Below the pieces are notes generated by a model. That model ran no database searches. It was not told where the DNA came from and was given only the letters and a program-made list of their open reading frames with translations. This document shows positions 1 through 6,567 of a stretch of 14,567 bases of DNA, piece by piece. Numbering within the stretch: the stretch's first letter is position 1; the number at the start of each line of letters is the position of its first letter. The position numbers and the translations under genes are program-made. The DNA comes from Pseudobdellovibrionaceae bacterium (GTDB lineage: Bacteria; Bdellovibrionota; Bdellovibrionia; Bdellovibrionales; JAMPXM01), in contig JAEUWE010000039.1 in NCBI GenBank assembly GCA_016791465.1, forward strand, positions 1-14,567, given 5' to 3'.

Positions 1-151
1 CGCGAAAAACTTGGTTCAATTGGTCTACGAGAAGTGTCCATCTGGAAAAGTCACCGGGTTGATGTCGATTCGTGAAACCAGAAAATATCCGGTGATCTCG
101 GGTGAGATCGTTAAAGTAACGGGCTATTGTCTGCAGAAAAAAGAGGGATGA
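1..151 (+). CDS. Small secreted/lipoprotein family member, C-terminal fragment
   Basis: This is the 3' end of a gene that starts before the window. The reading frame begins at base 2 and runs 49 codons to a TGA at 149-151. The visible residues carry the block C-P-S-G-K-V-T-G-L followed, 31 residues after the first Cys, by a second Cys in the ending V-T-G-Y-C. The same two-cysteine pattern recurs in the next two genes, so the three are tandem paralogues. The N-terminus is not visible, so a lipobox is only inferred from the paralogues. The next gene starts four bases after this stop, which points to one transcript. I do not recognise a specific function. Confidence 0.75.
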   Translation, partial: AKNLVQLVYEKCPSGKVTGLMSIRETRKYPVISGEIVKVTGYCLQKKEG

Positions 152-155
152 CGAA

Positions 156-548
156 ATGAAATCACTTTGGATGACGATGTTTACGGCCGCTTTGATCTCT
201 GGCTGCGCCTCGATCAACAGTCTCTCTTTGACTCCAATTCCGGCCGATCGCAAAACACAGGTCAAGGTCGAATCAAGCAAGGTAATTATCCTTGGCTTTA
301 ACTTTGATAACGATTTTGTCGACGGAATGGTTGATGACCTTCGTCGTCAGTGCCCGAACGGCAAGGTCACAGGAATTCTCACGAAAGATGAGAACATCAA
401 TTATTTTTTGTACCTCGTTTGGAAGAAGCAGGTTACGGCCACGGGGTATTGTGTAACTACTGGAACGGCGAAGGCCGAAAAACCAAAAGCGCGCGGGACA
501 GCGTCGGACGAGTCGCAGACTGCACCTGAGGCCGAGGCGGAACTGTGA
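156..548 (+). CDS. Small putative lipoprotein, paralogue 2 of 3
   Basis: The product is 130 residues. It starts with a lipoprotein signal peptide whose lipobox I-S-G-C places the lipidated Cys at residue 17. The mature part holds V-I-I-L-G-F (about 43-48), D-F-V-D (53-56), then C66-P-N-G-K-V-T-G-I and a closing G-Y-C99. The two cysteines may form a disulfide in the periplasm. After Cys99 there is a 30-residue tail rich in Ala, Glu, Lys and Thr that the neighbouring paralogues lack. The ATG is preceded by GAGGG at 143-147, eight bases upstream. The stop overlaps the GTG start of the next gene by four bases, so translation is probably coupled. The order lipobox, F/G strand, VD, Cys, G-V strand and terminal Cys recalls phage Bor/Iss-type lipoproteins, but this is a weak resemblance and no function is assigned. 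Confidence 0.8.
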   Translation: MKSLWMTMFTAALISGCASINSLSLTPIPADRKTQVKVESSKVIILGFNFDNDFVDGMVDDLRRQCPNGKVTGILTKDENINYFLYLVWKKQVTATGYCVTTGTAKAEKPKARGTASDESQTAPEAEAEL

Positions 549-865
549 GAATCTCTCTTCAATTTCTCTTGCCGTCGCTGCTGTTGATGGGCTGCACCCA
601 CAGCCTGCATATGGCGCATGTCAGCGACTTTGCGCCAACGTATCAAGAGTATCGCAAGGGTGAGCTTGTGAAGGCTCGAGCCGAGCAGTGGACGTTTATG
701 GGCTTTACCGGCAACACCGATTATGTCGATCAAGCCTATCGGCAAATGATCTCGGAGTGTCCGAACGGATCAATTCAAGGAATCGTATCGCAGTATTCGA
801 CAAGCCATGGGTTCTTCTCGTGGACCAATGTCGTTGATATGCAGGGCCTTTGCATTAAGCAGTAA
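545..865 (+). CDS. Small putative lipoprotein, paralogue 3 of 3
   Basis: The product is 106 residues and starts at a GTG (545-547) inside the GTGA overlap with the preceding stop. No other start keeps the signal peptide. The lipobox L-M-G-C puts the lipidated Cys at residue 17. The mature domain repeats the family pattern: F-M-G-F (51-54), Y-V-D (60-62), C72-P-N-G-S-I-Q-G-I and G-L-C103, with 31 residues between the two cysteines, the same as in paralogue 1. It lacks the charged tail of paralogue 2. The last 11 bases overlap the convergent permease gene. The likely location is the inner leaflet of the outer membrane or the periplasmic face, inferred from the lipobox only. The function is unknown. 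Confidence 0.8.
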   Translation: MRISLQFLLPSLLLMGCTHSLHMAHVSDFAPTYQEYRKGELVKARAEQWTFMGFTGNTDYVDQAYRQMISECPNGSIQGIVSQYSTSHGFFSWTNVVDMQGLCIKQ

Positions 866-1817
866 AGCCAATCGCTGTGAGAACAGTATTCCAGAGCGGC
901 ACAGTGATCAGCGAAAGCGGAATACCAATTCCAATCATGAGGCTTGCGACCTCGCGGTCAAAGCCGAACTCTTCTGCGACAACACCGGCTGTGATCATCG
1001 GCGCCATTGCTGACTCAAGGATCGTAATCTGTGTGGTAAGGCTCTGTGAGCCAAACGCAAAGCGATAGAGCAGCGTCAAAAAGAGCGGGGCGGCCATAAG
1101 CTTGAAGGTTAAGCCAAGTCCCACAGCGCGCCAGTGGGTGTGCAGGCTTGATCGCGAAAGTCTGAGCTGAAAGCCGACAGCGACAAGTGCAAGCGGCACG
1201 AGGGTCGAGGCGAGTCGTTCAAAGAGCACGCGAGCCTCTTCTTGGGCTGAGAGGCCCGTCTTCCAAAGCAGAACTGCGATGAGCATCGCGGTAAAGGGTG
1301 GGAAGGTGAAAACATTTTTTAAGAGACTTTGACTGCGGTGAGAGTCTCGATGGTGGCTGTGCGGCGCATACCTCATGGCATAGAGGATCCCCACAGTTGA
1401 GAGTGCGAGAAAAGTACCGAGCTGGTCGCAGAGCACAGCTGTTGGAATGGCCTCTTTGCCATGGAGTGACTCAAGTAACGGAAATCCAACAAACGATGTG
1501 TTGCCAAGACCTGCGGTTAGAGTCAGTGCGCCGATGGTTTGATTCGACCAGTTTTTAATTTTTTTAATAACCAGGAAGGTGACAACGGAGAAGGCAAAGA
1601 GAAGCCAGGCCATTGAGACCGGAACAAGGAGTTCGGTGCTCCAATGCGTATGCTCCAGAAGCTTTGGAATTTCAAGCAGGACGAGAGCCGGCAGCGAGAC
1701 CCAGATGACGAAAGCGTTCAGTGCGGTCGCTGTTTGCGCCGGCAAGCGCGCGGTCTTTTTGAAGGCCGCACCTAATACGAGGCATGCGAATATGAGAACA
1801 AAGTTTGAGTTGAGCAC
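855..1817 (-). CDS. AEC-family (auxin efflux carrier-like) permease
   Basis: The protein is an integral inner-membrane carrier with about ten hydrophobic segments. Several blocks fit the AEC/membrane transport family: an opening helix followed by a basic loop, then L-N-A-F-V-I-W-V-S-L-P-A-L-V-L-L, a middle G-L-G-N-T-S-F-V-G-F-P-L-L, and near the end P-M-I-T-A-G-V-V-A-E-E-F-G-F-D. Such carriers export or import small organic acids, but the substrate here cannot be read from sequence. The frame stays open to an ATG at 1874. That ATG would make the coding region begin inside the upstream terminator hairpin and add about 19 residues not typical of the family. I therefore prefer the GTG at 1817, which gives M-L-N-S-N-F; a TTG at 1835 is also possible. 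None of the three has a good ribosome binding site. The gene converges on and overlaps the lipoprotein gene by 11 bases. Confidence 0.8.
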   Translation of the reverse strand: MLNSNFVLIFACLVLGAAFKKTARLPAQTATALNAFVIWVSLPALVLLEIPKLLEHTHWSTELLVPVSMAWLLFAFSVVTFLVIKKIKNWSNQTIGALTLTAGLGNTSFVGFPLLESLHGKEAIPTAVLCDQLGTFLALSTVGILYAMRYAPHSHHRDSHRSQSLLKNVFTFPPFTAMLIAVLLWKTGLSAQEEARVLFERLASTLVPLALVAVGFQLRLSRSSLHTHWRAVGLGLTFKLMAAPLFLTLLYRFAFGSQSLTTQITILESAMAPMITAGVVAEEFGFDREVASLMIGIGIPLSLITVPLWNTVLTAIGFTA

Positions 1818-1839
1818 ACTGATCGAAATGATCAATTGT

Positions 1840-1872
1840 AAAGAAAGCGGGCGCAAGAGGAATTGCGCCCGC
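1840..1872 (-). terminator. Rho-independent terminator of the 1893-3656 chemoreceptor gene
   Basis: A perfect 10-bp stem (1847-1856 paired with 1863-1872) encloses a 6-base loop. On the - strand it is followed by TTTCTTT (1846-1840). It begins about 20 bases after the chemoreceptor stop codon. The stem is almost all G:C, which is the classic intrinsic terminator layout. Confidence 0.85.
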
Positions 1873-1892
1873 ATTTCAATTTAGACACCAGG

Positions 1893-3656
1893 TTAGACGT
1901 CAGAGAATCGCTTGTCGTCGTGTGCTGGAATCATCGGATCACCAGCGGCTCTTTTTAGTCGAGGAGTTGACGGTGCGGCTGAAGAAGCAGGAGTCTTCTT
2001 CGTCGACGCGATGGAGATGACTTTCGCGGTTGGTTTTTCTCGGCTAGCTTCCGCTTCGGCTGAGAGCGCCGCATCCAGCGTTTTTCCTTCGCCGTGAATG
2101 GTTGCGAGAAGTTGGTCGACCGCTGTTTTAAGGGATGCTGCTTGTGACGAAAGAAGGCGAGCAGATTCGGCCGTTTCTTCGCTTGTGGAGGCGTTCTGCT
2201 GAGTCACGGTATCCAACTGAACAACAGCGCTATTGATCTCGCCGACACCCAGCGACTGTTCGCGGCTTGCCTGTGAGATTTCGCTTGCAAGACTCGATAC
2301 GCGTGAAACGTTATCGACGATTTCTCCAAGTAGGGTCGCGCAGCGCTGAGCGACGACTGTTCCCGATTCGACTTTGAGTTTTCCTTGGTCGATCAGCACG
2401 GCAACTTTGCGTTTGGTGTCTTCAACGATGTTCTCAACGTTGACAATGCTTCCGCTGAGCATATCTGAAATATCTTTTGCGGCGTTGCCGCTCATCTGAG
2501 CAAGGTTTCCGACCTCTTCAGCGACAACAGCAAATCCTTTTCCGTGCTCTCCAGCACGAGCAGCTTCAACCGAGGCGTTGAACGAAAGCAACTTTGTCTG
2601 AAAGACGATCTCGTTGATGACTTTAGTTTTCTCGCCGATTTCACGAATGACTCGCACAATCTCTGAGAGTTTCTGATTGCTCTCGTTGATCTGATTCATG
2701 ATGGCGTCATTGCTTTGGCTGATTTCGTCCATCGACCTCATCATCTCTTCGACGGCTTGGTGGCCGTCGTTCGCCTTTGCTTGCGACTCGGCTGAACTTG
2801 TCGCAGACGTTTCGGCGTTGGCCGACGTCTTTTCGATCATCGCGCTGATCTGTTGCAGCGACGCGGTTGTTTGTTCAAGCGAGGCGGCCTGCTCAGTTGT
2901 AGCCTGCGAAAGGCTTTCGGACGATGCAGCGATTTGAACTGAGGAAGCTGCGACCTGCTGTGCGTTCTCGGCAAGGGCGCCGGCGACGGAGCTAATCGCC
3001 CGCGACACGCGCGTTGAGATCAGAGTTCCGATTGTTAAGCCGACCAAGATTCCACCAACGGCAAAGAAGAGTACGAGGCGCTCCGTAGACTTCTGTTCAC
3101 TTCTGGATCCGTCGATGGCTGCCTTTTTTACATCGTCGTGAAAGCCAAACAGTTCGTGCGCGGCCGCCGTGTACTTGTGAGCTGCCTCGGGGCAGTCCTT
3201 CAGGAAGAGCGCAGTCAGTGCGGTGCGGTCTCCCGATTTGTGAAGGGCGAGCGCGCGCTTTCCGACCTCATTGAAATAATTAAGCCAAGACGCATGGAGT
3301 TTATCGTAGAGTTCTTTTTGTCCCGGCAGAAAGCCAAGCGCGACATAGACGTCATTGTGCTTGTTGTACTCTGCGATCGCGTCTTCAGCATCACGGATGG
3401 CTGCCGCCTCATCCTCTTTTGAGATTCCATTGATGCCGAGGGTGCGGAGTGAGATACGTACGCGACGGTACTCAAGGAACATATTGTTGAGCTCTTCAAG
3501 CTTGGGCATGACTTTCTCTGTGATGCGCGCATTTTGGCGACCTATGTCAGTGAGGCCGTTGATCGCGACTGCGCTGATGGCGCCGCCGACACTTGAAAGG
3601 AATAAGCACAGAGCGATCAGCTTGACGCGAAAGCTCATGGAACGGAACAAACTCAT
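1893..3656 (-). CDS. Methyl-accepting chemotaxis protein with 4HB-like sensor
   Basis: This is a 587-residue transmembrane chemoreceptor. TM1 spans about 11-32. The periplasmic region of about 160 residues is helical and fits a four-helix-bundle sensor. TM2 spans about 193-214. The signalling coiled coil follows almost at once, without a recognisable HAMP domain. The hairpin tip F352-Q-T-K-L-L-S-F-N-A-S-V-E-A-A-R367 keeps the equivalents of E. coli Tsr F373, N381, E385 and R388, but has K for N376, L for I377 and F for L380. After about residue 525 there is a low-complexity Ala/Ser/Pro/Lys tail ending in D-D-K-R-F-S-D-V. It has no NWETF-type CheR tether. The ATG has AAGGGGG five bases upstream. 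A FliA-like promoter candidate lies about 60 bases upstream and a strong terminator follows. The ligand is unknown. Confidence 0.93.
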   Translation of the reverse strand: MSLFRSMSFRVKLIALCLFLSSVGGAISAVAINGLTDIGRQNARITEKVMPKLEELNNMFLEYRRVRISLRTLGINGISKEDEAAAIRDAEDAIAEYNKHNDVYVALGFLPGQKELYDKLHASWLNYFNEVGKRALALHKSGDRTALTALFLKDCPEAAHKYTAAAHELFGFHDDVKKAAIDGSRSEQKSTERLVLFFAVGGILVGLTIGTLISTRVSRAISSVAGALAENAQQVAASSVQIAASSESLSQATTEQAASLEQTTASLQQISAMIEKTSANAETSATSSAESQAKANDGHQAVEEMMRSMDEISQSNDAIMNQINESNQKLSEIVRVIREIGEKTKVINEIVFQTKLLSFNASVEAARAGEHGKGFAVVAEEVGNLAQMSGNAAKDISDMLSGSIVNVENIVEDTKRKVAVLIDQGKLKVESGTVVAQRCATLLGEIVDNVSRVSSLASEISQASREQSLGVGEINSAVVQLDTVTQQNASTSEETAESARLLSSQAASLKTAVDQLLATIHGEGKTLDAALSAEAEASREKPTAKVISIASTKKTPASSAAPSTPRLKRAAGDPMIPAHDDKRFSDV

Positions 3657-3717
3657 CGAACCCCCTTGAAGAAACGTACAGTTAAGTAGGTTGTGAATTG
3701 ACGCGTATTGCTGTTAA

Positions 3718-3745
3718 ATATCGGTTGAAAAATTGCTGGACTTTA
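3718..3745 (-). promoter_or_regulatory. Candidate sigma-28 (FliA) promoter for the chemoreceptor gene
   Basis: Read on the - strand, TAAAG begins at 3745 and ACCGATAT lies at 3725-3718, with 16 bases between TAAA and the -10 element. The flagellar sigma consensus is TAAA-N15-GCCGATAA, so the -10 matches 6 of 8 and the spacing is one base long. The start point would fall about 55 bases before the ATG at 3656, which is plausible. Chemoreceptor genes are often in the FliA regulon. This is a motif match by eye only. Confidence 0.35.
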
Positions 3746-3778
3746 GTGGAGGGGCGAAATGATTTTGGAAGGCGAGAC

Positions 3779-3807
3779 CAGCGCCGTTCTTTTTTGAAAC
3801 GGCGCTG
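3779..3807 (-). terminator. Hairpin after the cytochrome c gene, possible terminator or 3' stabiliser
   Basis: A perfect 10-bp inverted repeat (CAGCGCCGTT at 3779-3788 and its complement at 3798-3807) flanks a 9-base loop containing a run of six T on the + strand. It lies about 20 bases after the cytochrome c stop codon on the - strand. Neither strand has a T-run after the stem, so it is not a canonical intrinsic terminator. It may act with Rho or protect the 3' end of the transcript. Confidence 0.4.
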
Positions 3808-3826
3808 TGAAATCGATCGCTAATTT

Positions 3827-4183
3827 TTATTTTCCGCGAAGCTTAAGAACGTAGTGTGCCAAATTGGTGCGGTCTTGCTCGCTGAGCTTGTCGAACTTGA
3901 CCATGGCTGTGCCGGGCAGGCCCTCCGAGATAGTCTTGTAGATCCCCTCGACGGTTGCTCCATTTTTAAACTCGGCCGTTGCAAATTCACGAGGCTTTGG
4001 CTTCATCATTTTTCCGGCTGGTCCATTGCCGTCGCCCTTTTCTCCATGGCAGGCGAGGCAGTTTGTCGCATAAAGTGACTTACCGAGTTCAAGCATCTGT
4101 GGCGTCGCGGGTGCGGAACCCTTTGCCAAACCTGTTGAGCTGATCAGTAAAGTTCCAATGAGGGCAGTGGCGATTTGTCTCAT
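3827..4183 (-). CDS. Periplasmic class I cytochrome c
   Basis: The product is 118 residues. A Sec signal peptide (about 1-20, ending G-L-A) directs it to the periplasm, where heme is attached. The heme motif is C42-L-A-C45-H46. It is followed by G-D-G-N-G-P-A-G and K-P-K-P-R-E-F, and the probable distal axial ligand is M94 in G-T-A-M-V-K-F. The C-terminal helix L-A-H-Y-V-L-K-L closes the fold. This pattern resembles single-heme cytochromes of the kind seen in CcoP domains, so a role as a soluble electron carrier for an oxidase is likely but inferred. The start is supported by GGAGG eight bases upstream. It lies between two chemoreceptor genes and is divergent from the second. The 210-base gap 4184-4393 must hold the promoter; I see no convincing one. 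Confidence 0.9.
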   Translation of the reverse strand: MRQIATALIGTLLISSTGLAKGSAPATPQMLELGKSLYATNCLACHGEKGDGNGPAGKMMKPKPREFATAEFKNGATVEGIYKTISEGLPGTAMVKFDKLSEQDRTNLAHYVLKLRGK

Positions 4184-4393
4184 TCTCAGAGCCTCCGTGC
4201 TATTGCGCGTTTATTGAAGCGCATGATTTTCTCAAGATGATAAAGGGCTGAGAAGCCTTGCTCAATGCGTTCTTGCGAAGCTCGATGAAACTCCAGGTTT
4301 GTCGGTTTTGGAGTTCAGCTTATCGGCCGAAAGACCGAAAAAGATGGTGTTCAGAAAACGTGCGACGCCCTCGTCTATAAGAGAGATGTTCCT

Positions 4394-6295
4394 ATGAAAG
4401 TTGGAATCCAGACCAAAATTGCCGGTTTGATCACTGTCCCTCTTTTGGCATTTATCGTGATGGCTGGGATCTCAATTAAATCCGATTGGGAGCAGCTCAA
4501 AATAGCGCAGAAGACGCTCGAGGGAACGGAACTTTTTGCTTCCGTTTCCGACGTCGTCCATGCCTTGCAAAAAGAGCGAGAGGATCTTCTATTGCAGCTT
4601 TTGGACCGACGAACGGCAAAGGAGATGGCGGCACAGCGAGAGATCGCCGACCGTATGTTCTCGGGCTTTGCGGCGAAGATGGCCGAACATGATTTTGGTC
4701 CGCAGGGTCAGGCGGTGTTGGCGACCGTTTCAGATATAAAATTGCTCCGCAAGGCGGTTGATCAAGACGGAATTTCGGGTGAAGCATTTGACCGGTACAA
4801 TCACGCGATTCAGAGCTTGATTGGTTTTGAAGTTCAAGTGGCTCACCGTATCGTTCTGCCAGGGGTGACGTCGTCACTCCTGAGTATCAATGTTCTTGAG
4901 CAGTCTCGCGAGAGCGCCGACCAGCTTCGTGCGACGTTGCTGCCGGTGTTGATGGCGAATGCGCCATTGAGTACAGTAACCTTTACTCGCATCGAACGGC
5001 TGCGAAGCGAGATCCATATCAATCTTGAGTCGTCACTGCTCGAATCGTCACCCGACGTCACTCATTTTTTGGATACATTCAAAACGTCAGAGAATTTCAC
5101 GCTGGTGATGATGATCTTTGATACCATCGTCGCGAAAGCAAATGAGGGCCAGTATGGACTTGATCTCAATGGCTTCTATGATGCGATCAGCGGGATTGTA
5201 ACGGACCTTGATCAGCCTGGTATGAAAATTTTGAGTCAAGTGCGTGACTCCGTCGGCGTTGCAACTCGAGCGGCCGAACGTGCTGCGGCTTTGATGGCTG
5301 CGATGATTGCGGTGAGTACGGTCGTTATCTTTATTCTTGTCAGAGTGTTTACAGGACGCCTTTCAAGTTCGCTTGAGTTAGTTGCCCAGGGCTTGATGCG
5401 CGGAGCTGGTGATGTGTCAGAGGCATCCCGGAATATGAGCGGAGCTGCGCACGGAATTTCGACGGCGGCAATTGAGCAAACCCAATCGTTGAGCGAAACA
5501 ACCACAGCAGTTGAGAAGATTTCGCAAATGGTGCGAGCGAACGCTGATCGTGCACAGGGTTCAAAGGGAGTAGCGGAAGAAGCGGTGGGTGCCGCTCGGC
5601 AGGGTCGTGAGATCGTTTCGGAAGTTGTTCGTTCGATGCAAGAGATTCACGATGGCAATACGCAGCTGACAACTCAGATCACTGATAGCAATCGTGAAAT
5701 CGAGCGTGTGATTCAGGTGATCAACGAGATCGGCGAGAAGACGAAGGTCATCAATGAGATCGTCTTCCAGACGAAACTCCTTTCTTTTAATGCCTCGGTT
5801 GAAGCCGCTCGAGCCGGAGAAGCGGGGAAAGGATTTGCTGTTGTCGCTGAGGAGATTGGCAATTTGGCGACACTCAGCGGGCATGCTTCAAAGGAAATCA
5901 ACGATATGCTCAAGCACGGCATTGAGCAGGTCGGACAGATTGTTCGCGAATCGCAGGAGAAGCTTGATCGCTTGGCTCAGCAAGAGATGCTAAAAATTGG
6001 CGAAGGCTCCGAGAAGGCTCGTGTCTGCGGCGAGGTGCTTGAGCAGATCGGCGATAAAGTTGAGACCATGAAGTCTATGCTGGTCGGCATCGCAGAAGAC
6101 TCGATGGAGCAGGCGCGAGGAGTGCAGGAGATCACGGAAGCGGTGGGTGATCTTAAGCGTGTAACGGAGGCAAACTCGCAGCTCTCTGAGCAAACGTCGG
6201 GATCGGCTGATGCGATGGCACAGCAGTCGCTTGAATTGAATCAGTTGGTTCAGGGACTCAACCACATCATCACAGGTGACCGCGAGGCGGCTTAG
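4394..6295 (+). CDS. Methyl-accepting chemotaxis protein with NIT-like sensor
   Basis: This is a 633-residue chemoreceptor. TM1 spans about 9-29. A long periplasmic region (about 30-297) is all-helical and contains V-V-H-A-L-Q-K-E-R-E (54-63) near its start, which resembles the opening helix of the NIT nitrate/nitrite-sensing domain. That assignment is moderate at best. TM2 spans about 298-318. The signalling domain then starts with little or no HAMP. The tip F458-Q-T-K-L-L-S-F-N-A-S-V-E-A-A-R473 is identical to the tip of the other receptor in this window. Unlike that one, it stops soon after the coiled coil (ending G-D-R-E-A-A) and has no C-terminal tail or CheR tether. The ATG has only a weak GAGAG upstream. 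The stop codon overlaps the convergent chorismate mutase stop by three bases, leaving no space for a terminator. Confidence 0.92.
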   Translation: MKVGIQTKIAGLITVPLLAFIVMAGISIKSDWEQLKIAQKTLEGTELFASVSDVVHALQKEREDLLLQLLDRRTAKEMAAQREIADRMFSGFAAKMAEHDFGPQGQAVLATVSDIKLLRKAVDQDGISGEAFDRYNHAIQSLIGFEVQVAHRIVLPGVTSSLLSINVLEQSRESADQLRATLLPVLMANAPLSTVTFTRIERLRSEIHINLESSLLESSPDVTHFLDTFKTSENFTLVMMIFDTIVAKANEGQYGLDLNGFYDAISGIVTDLDQPGMKILSQVRDSVGVATRAAERAAALMAAMIAVSTVVIFILVRVFTGRLSSSLELVAQGLMRGAGDVSEASRNMSGAAHGISTAAIEQTQSLSETTTAVEKISQMVRANADRAQGSKGVAEEAVGAARQGREIVSEVVRSMQEIHDGNTQLTTQITDSNREIERVIQVINEIGEKTKVINEIVFQTKLLSFNASVEAARAGEAGKGFAVVAEEIGNLATLSGHASKEINDMLKHGIEQVGQIVRESQEKLDRLAQQEMLKIGEGSEKARVCGEVLEQIGDKVETMKSMLVGIAEDSMEQARGVQEITEAVGDLKRVTEANSQLSEQTSGSADAMAQQSLELNQLVQGLNHIITGDREAA

Positions 6296-6567
6296 TTCCG
6301 ATATCGCGGTGTGAGCTCCAGGACCACTTTGACGAGCGCATGCACCCGTTTTGGCTTGATTGGACGTTTGAGTGTCGAAAGGTAGCGCCTGACGATGGCG
6401 CGCTCTCTCTTGAGATCGGTGATCGCGGTTCCCGAGAGCTCTTTTGCTAAGATAATCTGTGAGGCCAGGAGTGCGCGCTCCTTTAAGAGCGCGGCGATTT
6501 GAGTATCGATGTGATCGATTTTCTTTCGAAGTCGATCGATGTCGGTTGGAGGTTTAGTTCTCGACAT
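6292..6567 (-). CDS. Chorismate mutase, AroQ type (monofunctional)
   Basis: The 91-residue all-helical protein aligns by eye with the chorismate mutase domain of E. coli PheA. Active-site equivalents are R14 (R11), R31 (R28), K42 (K39), D51 (D48), R54 (R51) and E55 (E52), all with a constant offset of three. It converts chorismate to prephenate in the cytoplasm. The usual Q88 position falls at R90 or N91, at the extreme C-terminus, so this catalytic residue is not clearly conserved. The frame opens at a TTG (6573), but the ATG at 6567 is the natural start. It lies within the last 14 bases of trhP, has no strong ribosome binding site and so is probably translated by coupling to trhP. It is the last gene of the aromatic operon. 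It has no dehydratase or dehydrogenase partner domain. Confidence 0.87.
   Translation of the reverse strand: MSRTKPPTDIDRLRKKIDHIDTQIAALLKERALLASQIILAKELSGTAITDLKRERAIVRRYLSTLKRPIKPKRVHALVKVVLELTPRYRN

Noticed and set aside
4238..4250. TTGAG-AAA-ATCAT as an FNR-type oxygen-response site before cytochrome c
   Set aside because: The spacer is three bases instead of four and one half-site is imperfect.
4319..4328. GGCCGATAAG on the - strand as a FliA -10 element upstream of the cytochrome c gene
   Set aside because: The -10 core is perfect, but the sequence 15 bases upstream is CATC rather than TAAA, and a cytochrome c gene is not an expected FliA target.
4354..4380. GAAA-N15-GTCTATAA ahead of the second chemoreceptor gene as a FliA promoter
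   Set aside because: The transcript would start about six bases before the ATG and lose the ribosome binding site. The match is also weak (6 of 8 in the -10).
2500..5900. Inverted repeat formed by the two chemoreceptor tip regions
   Set aside because: They share short identical stretches (about 23 bases) because of protein conservation. There are many synonymous differences, so it is not a DNA repeat or recent duplication.
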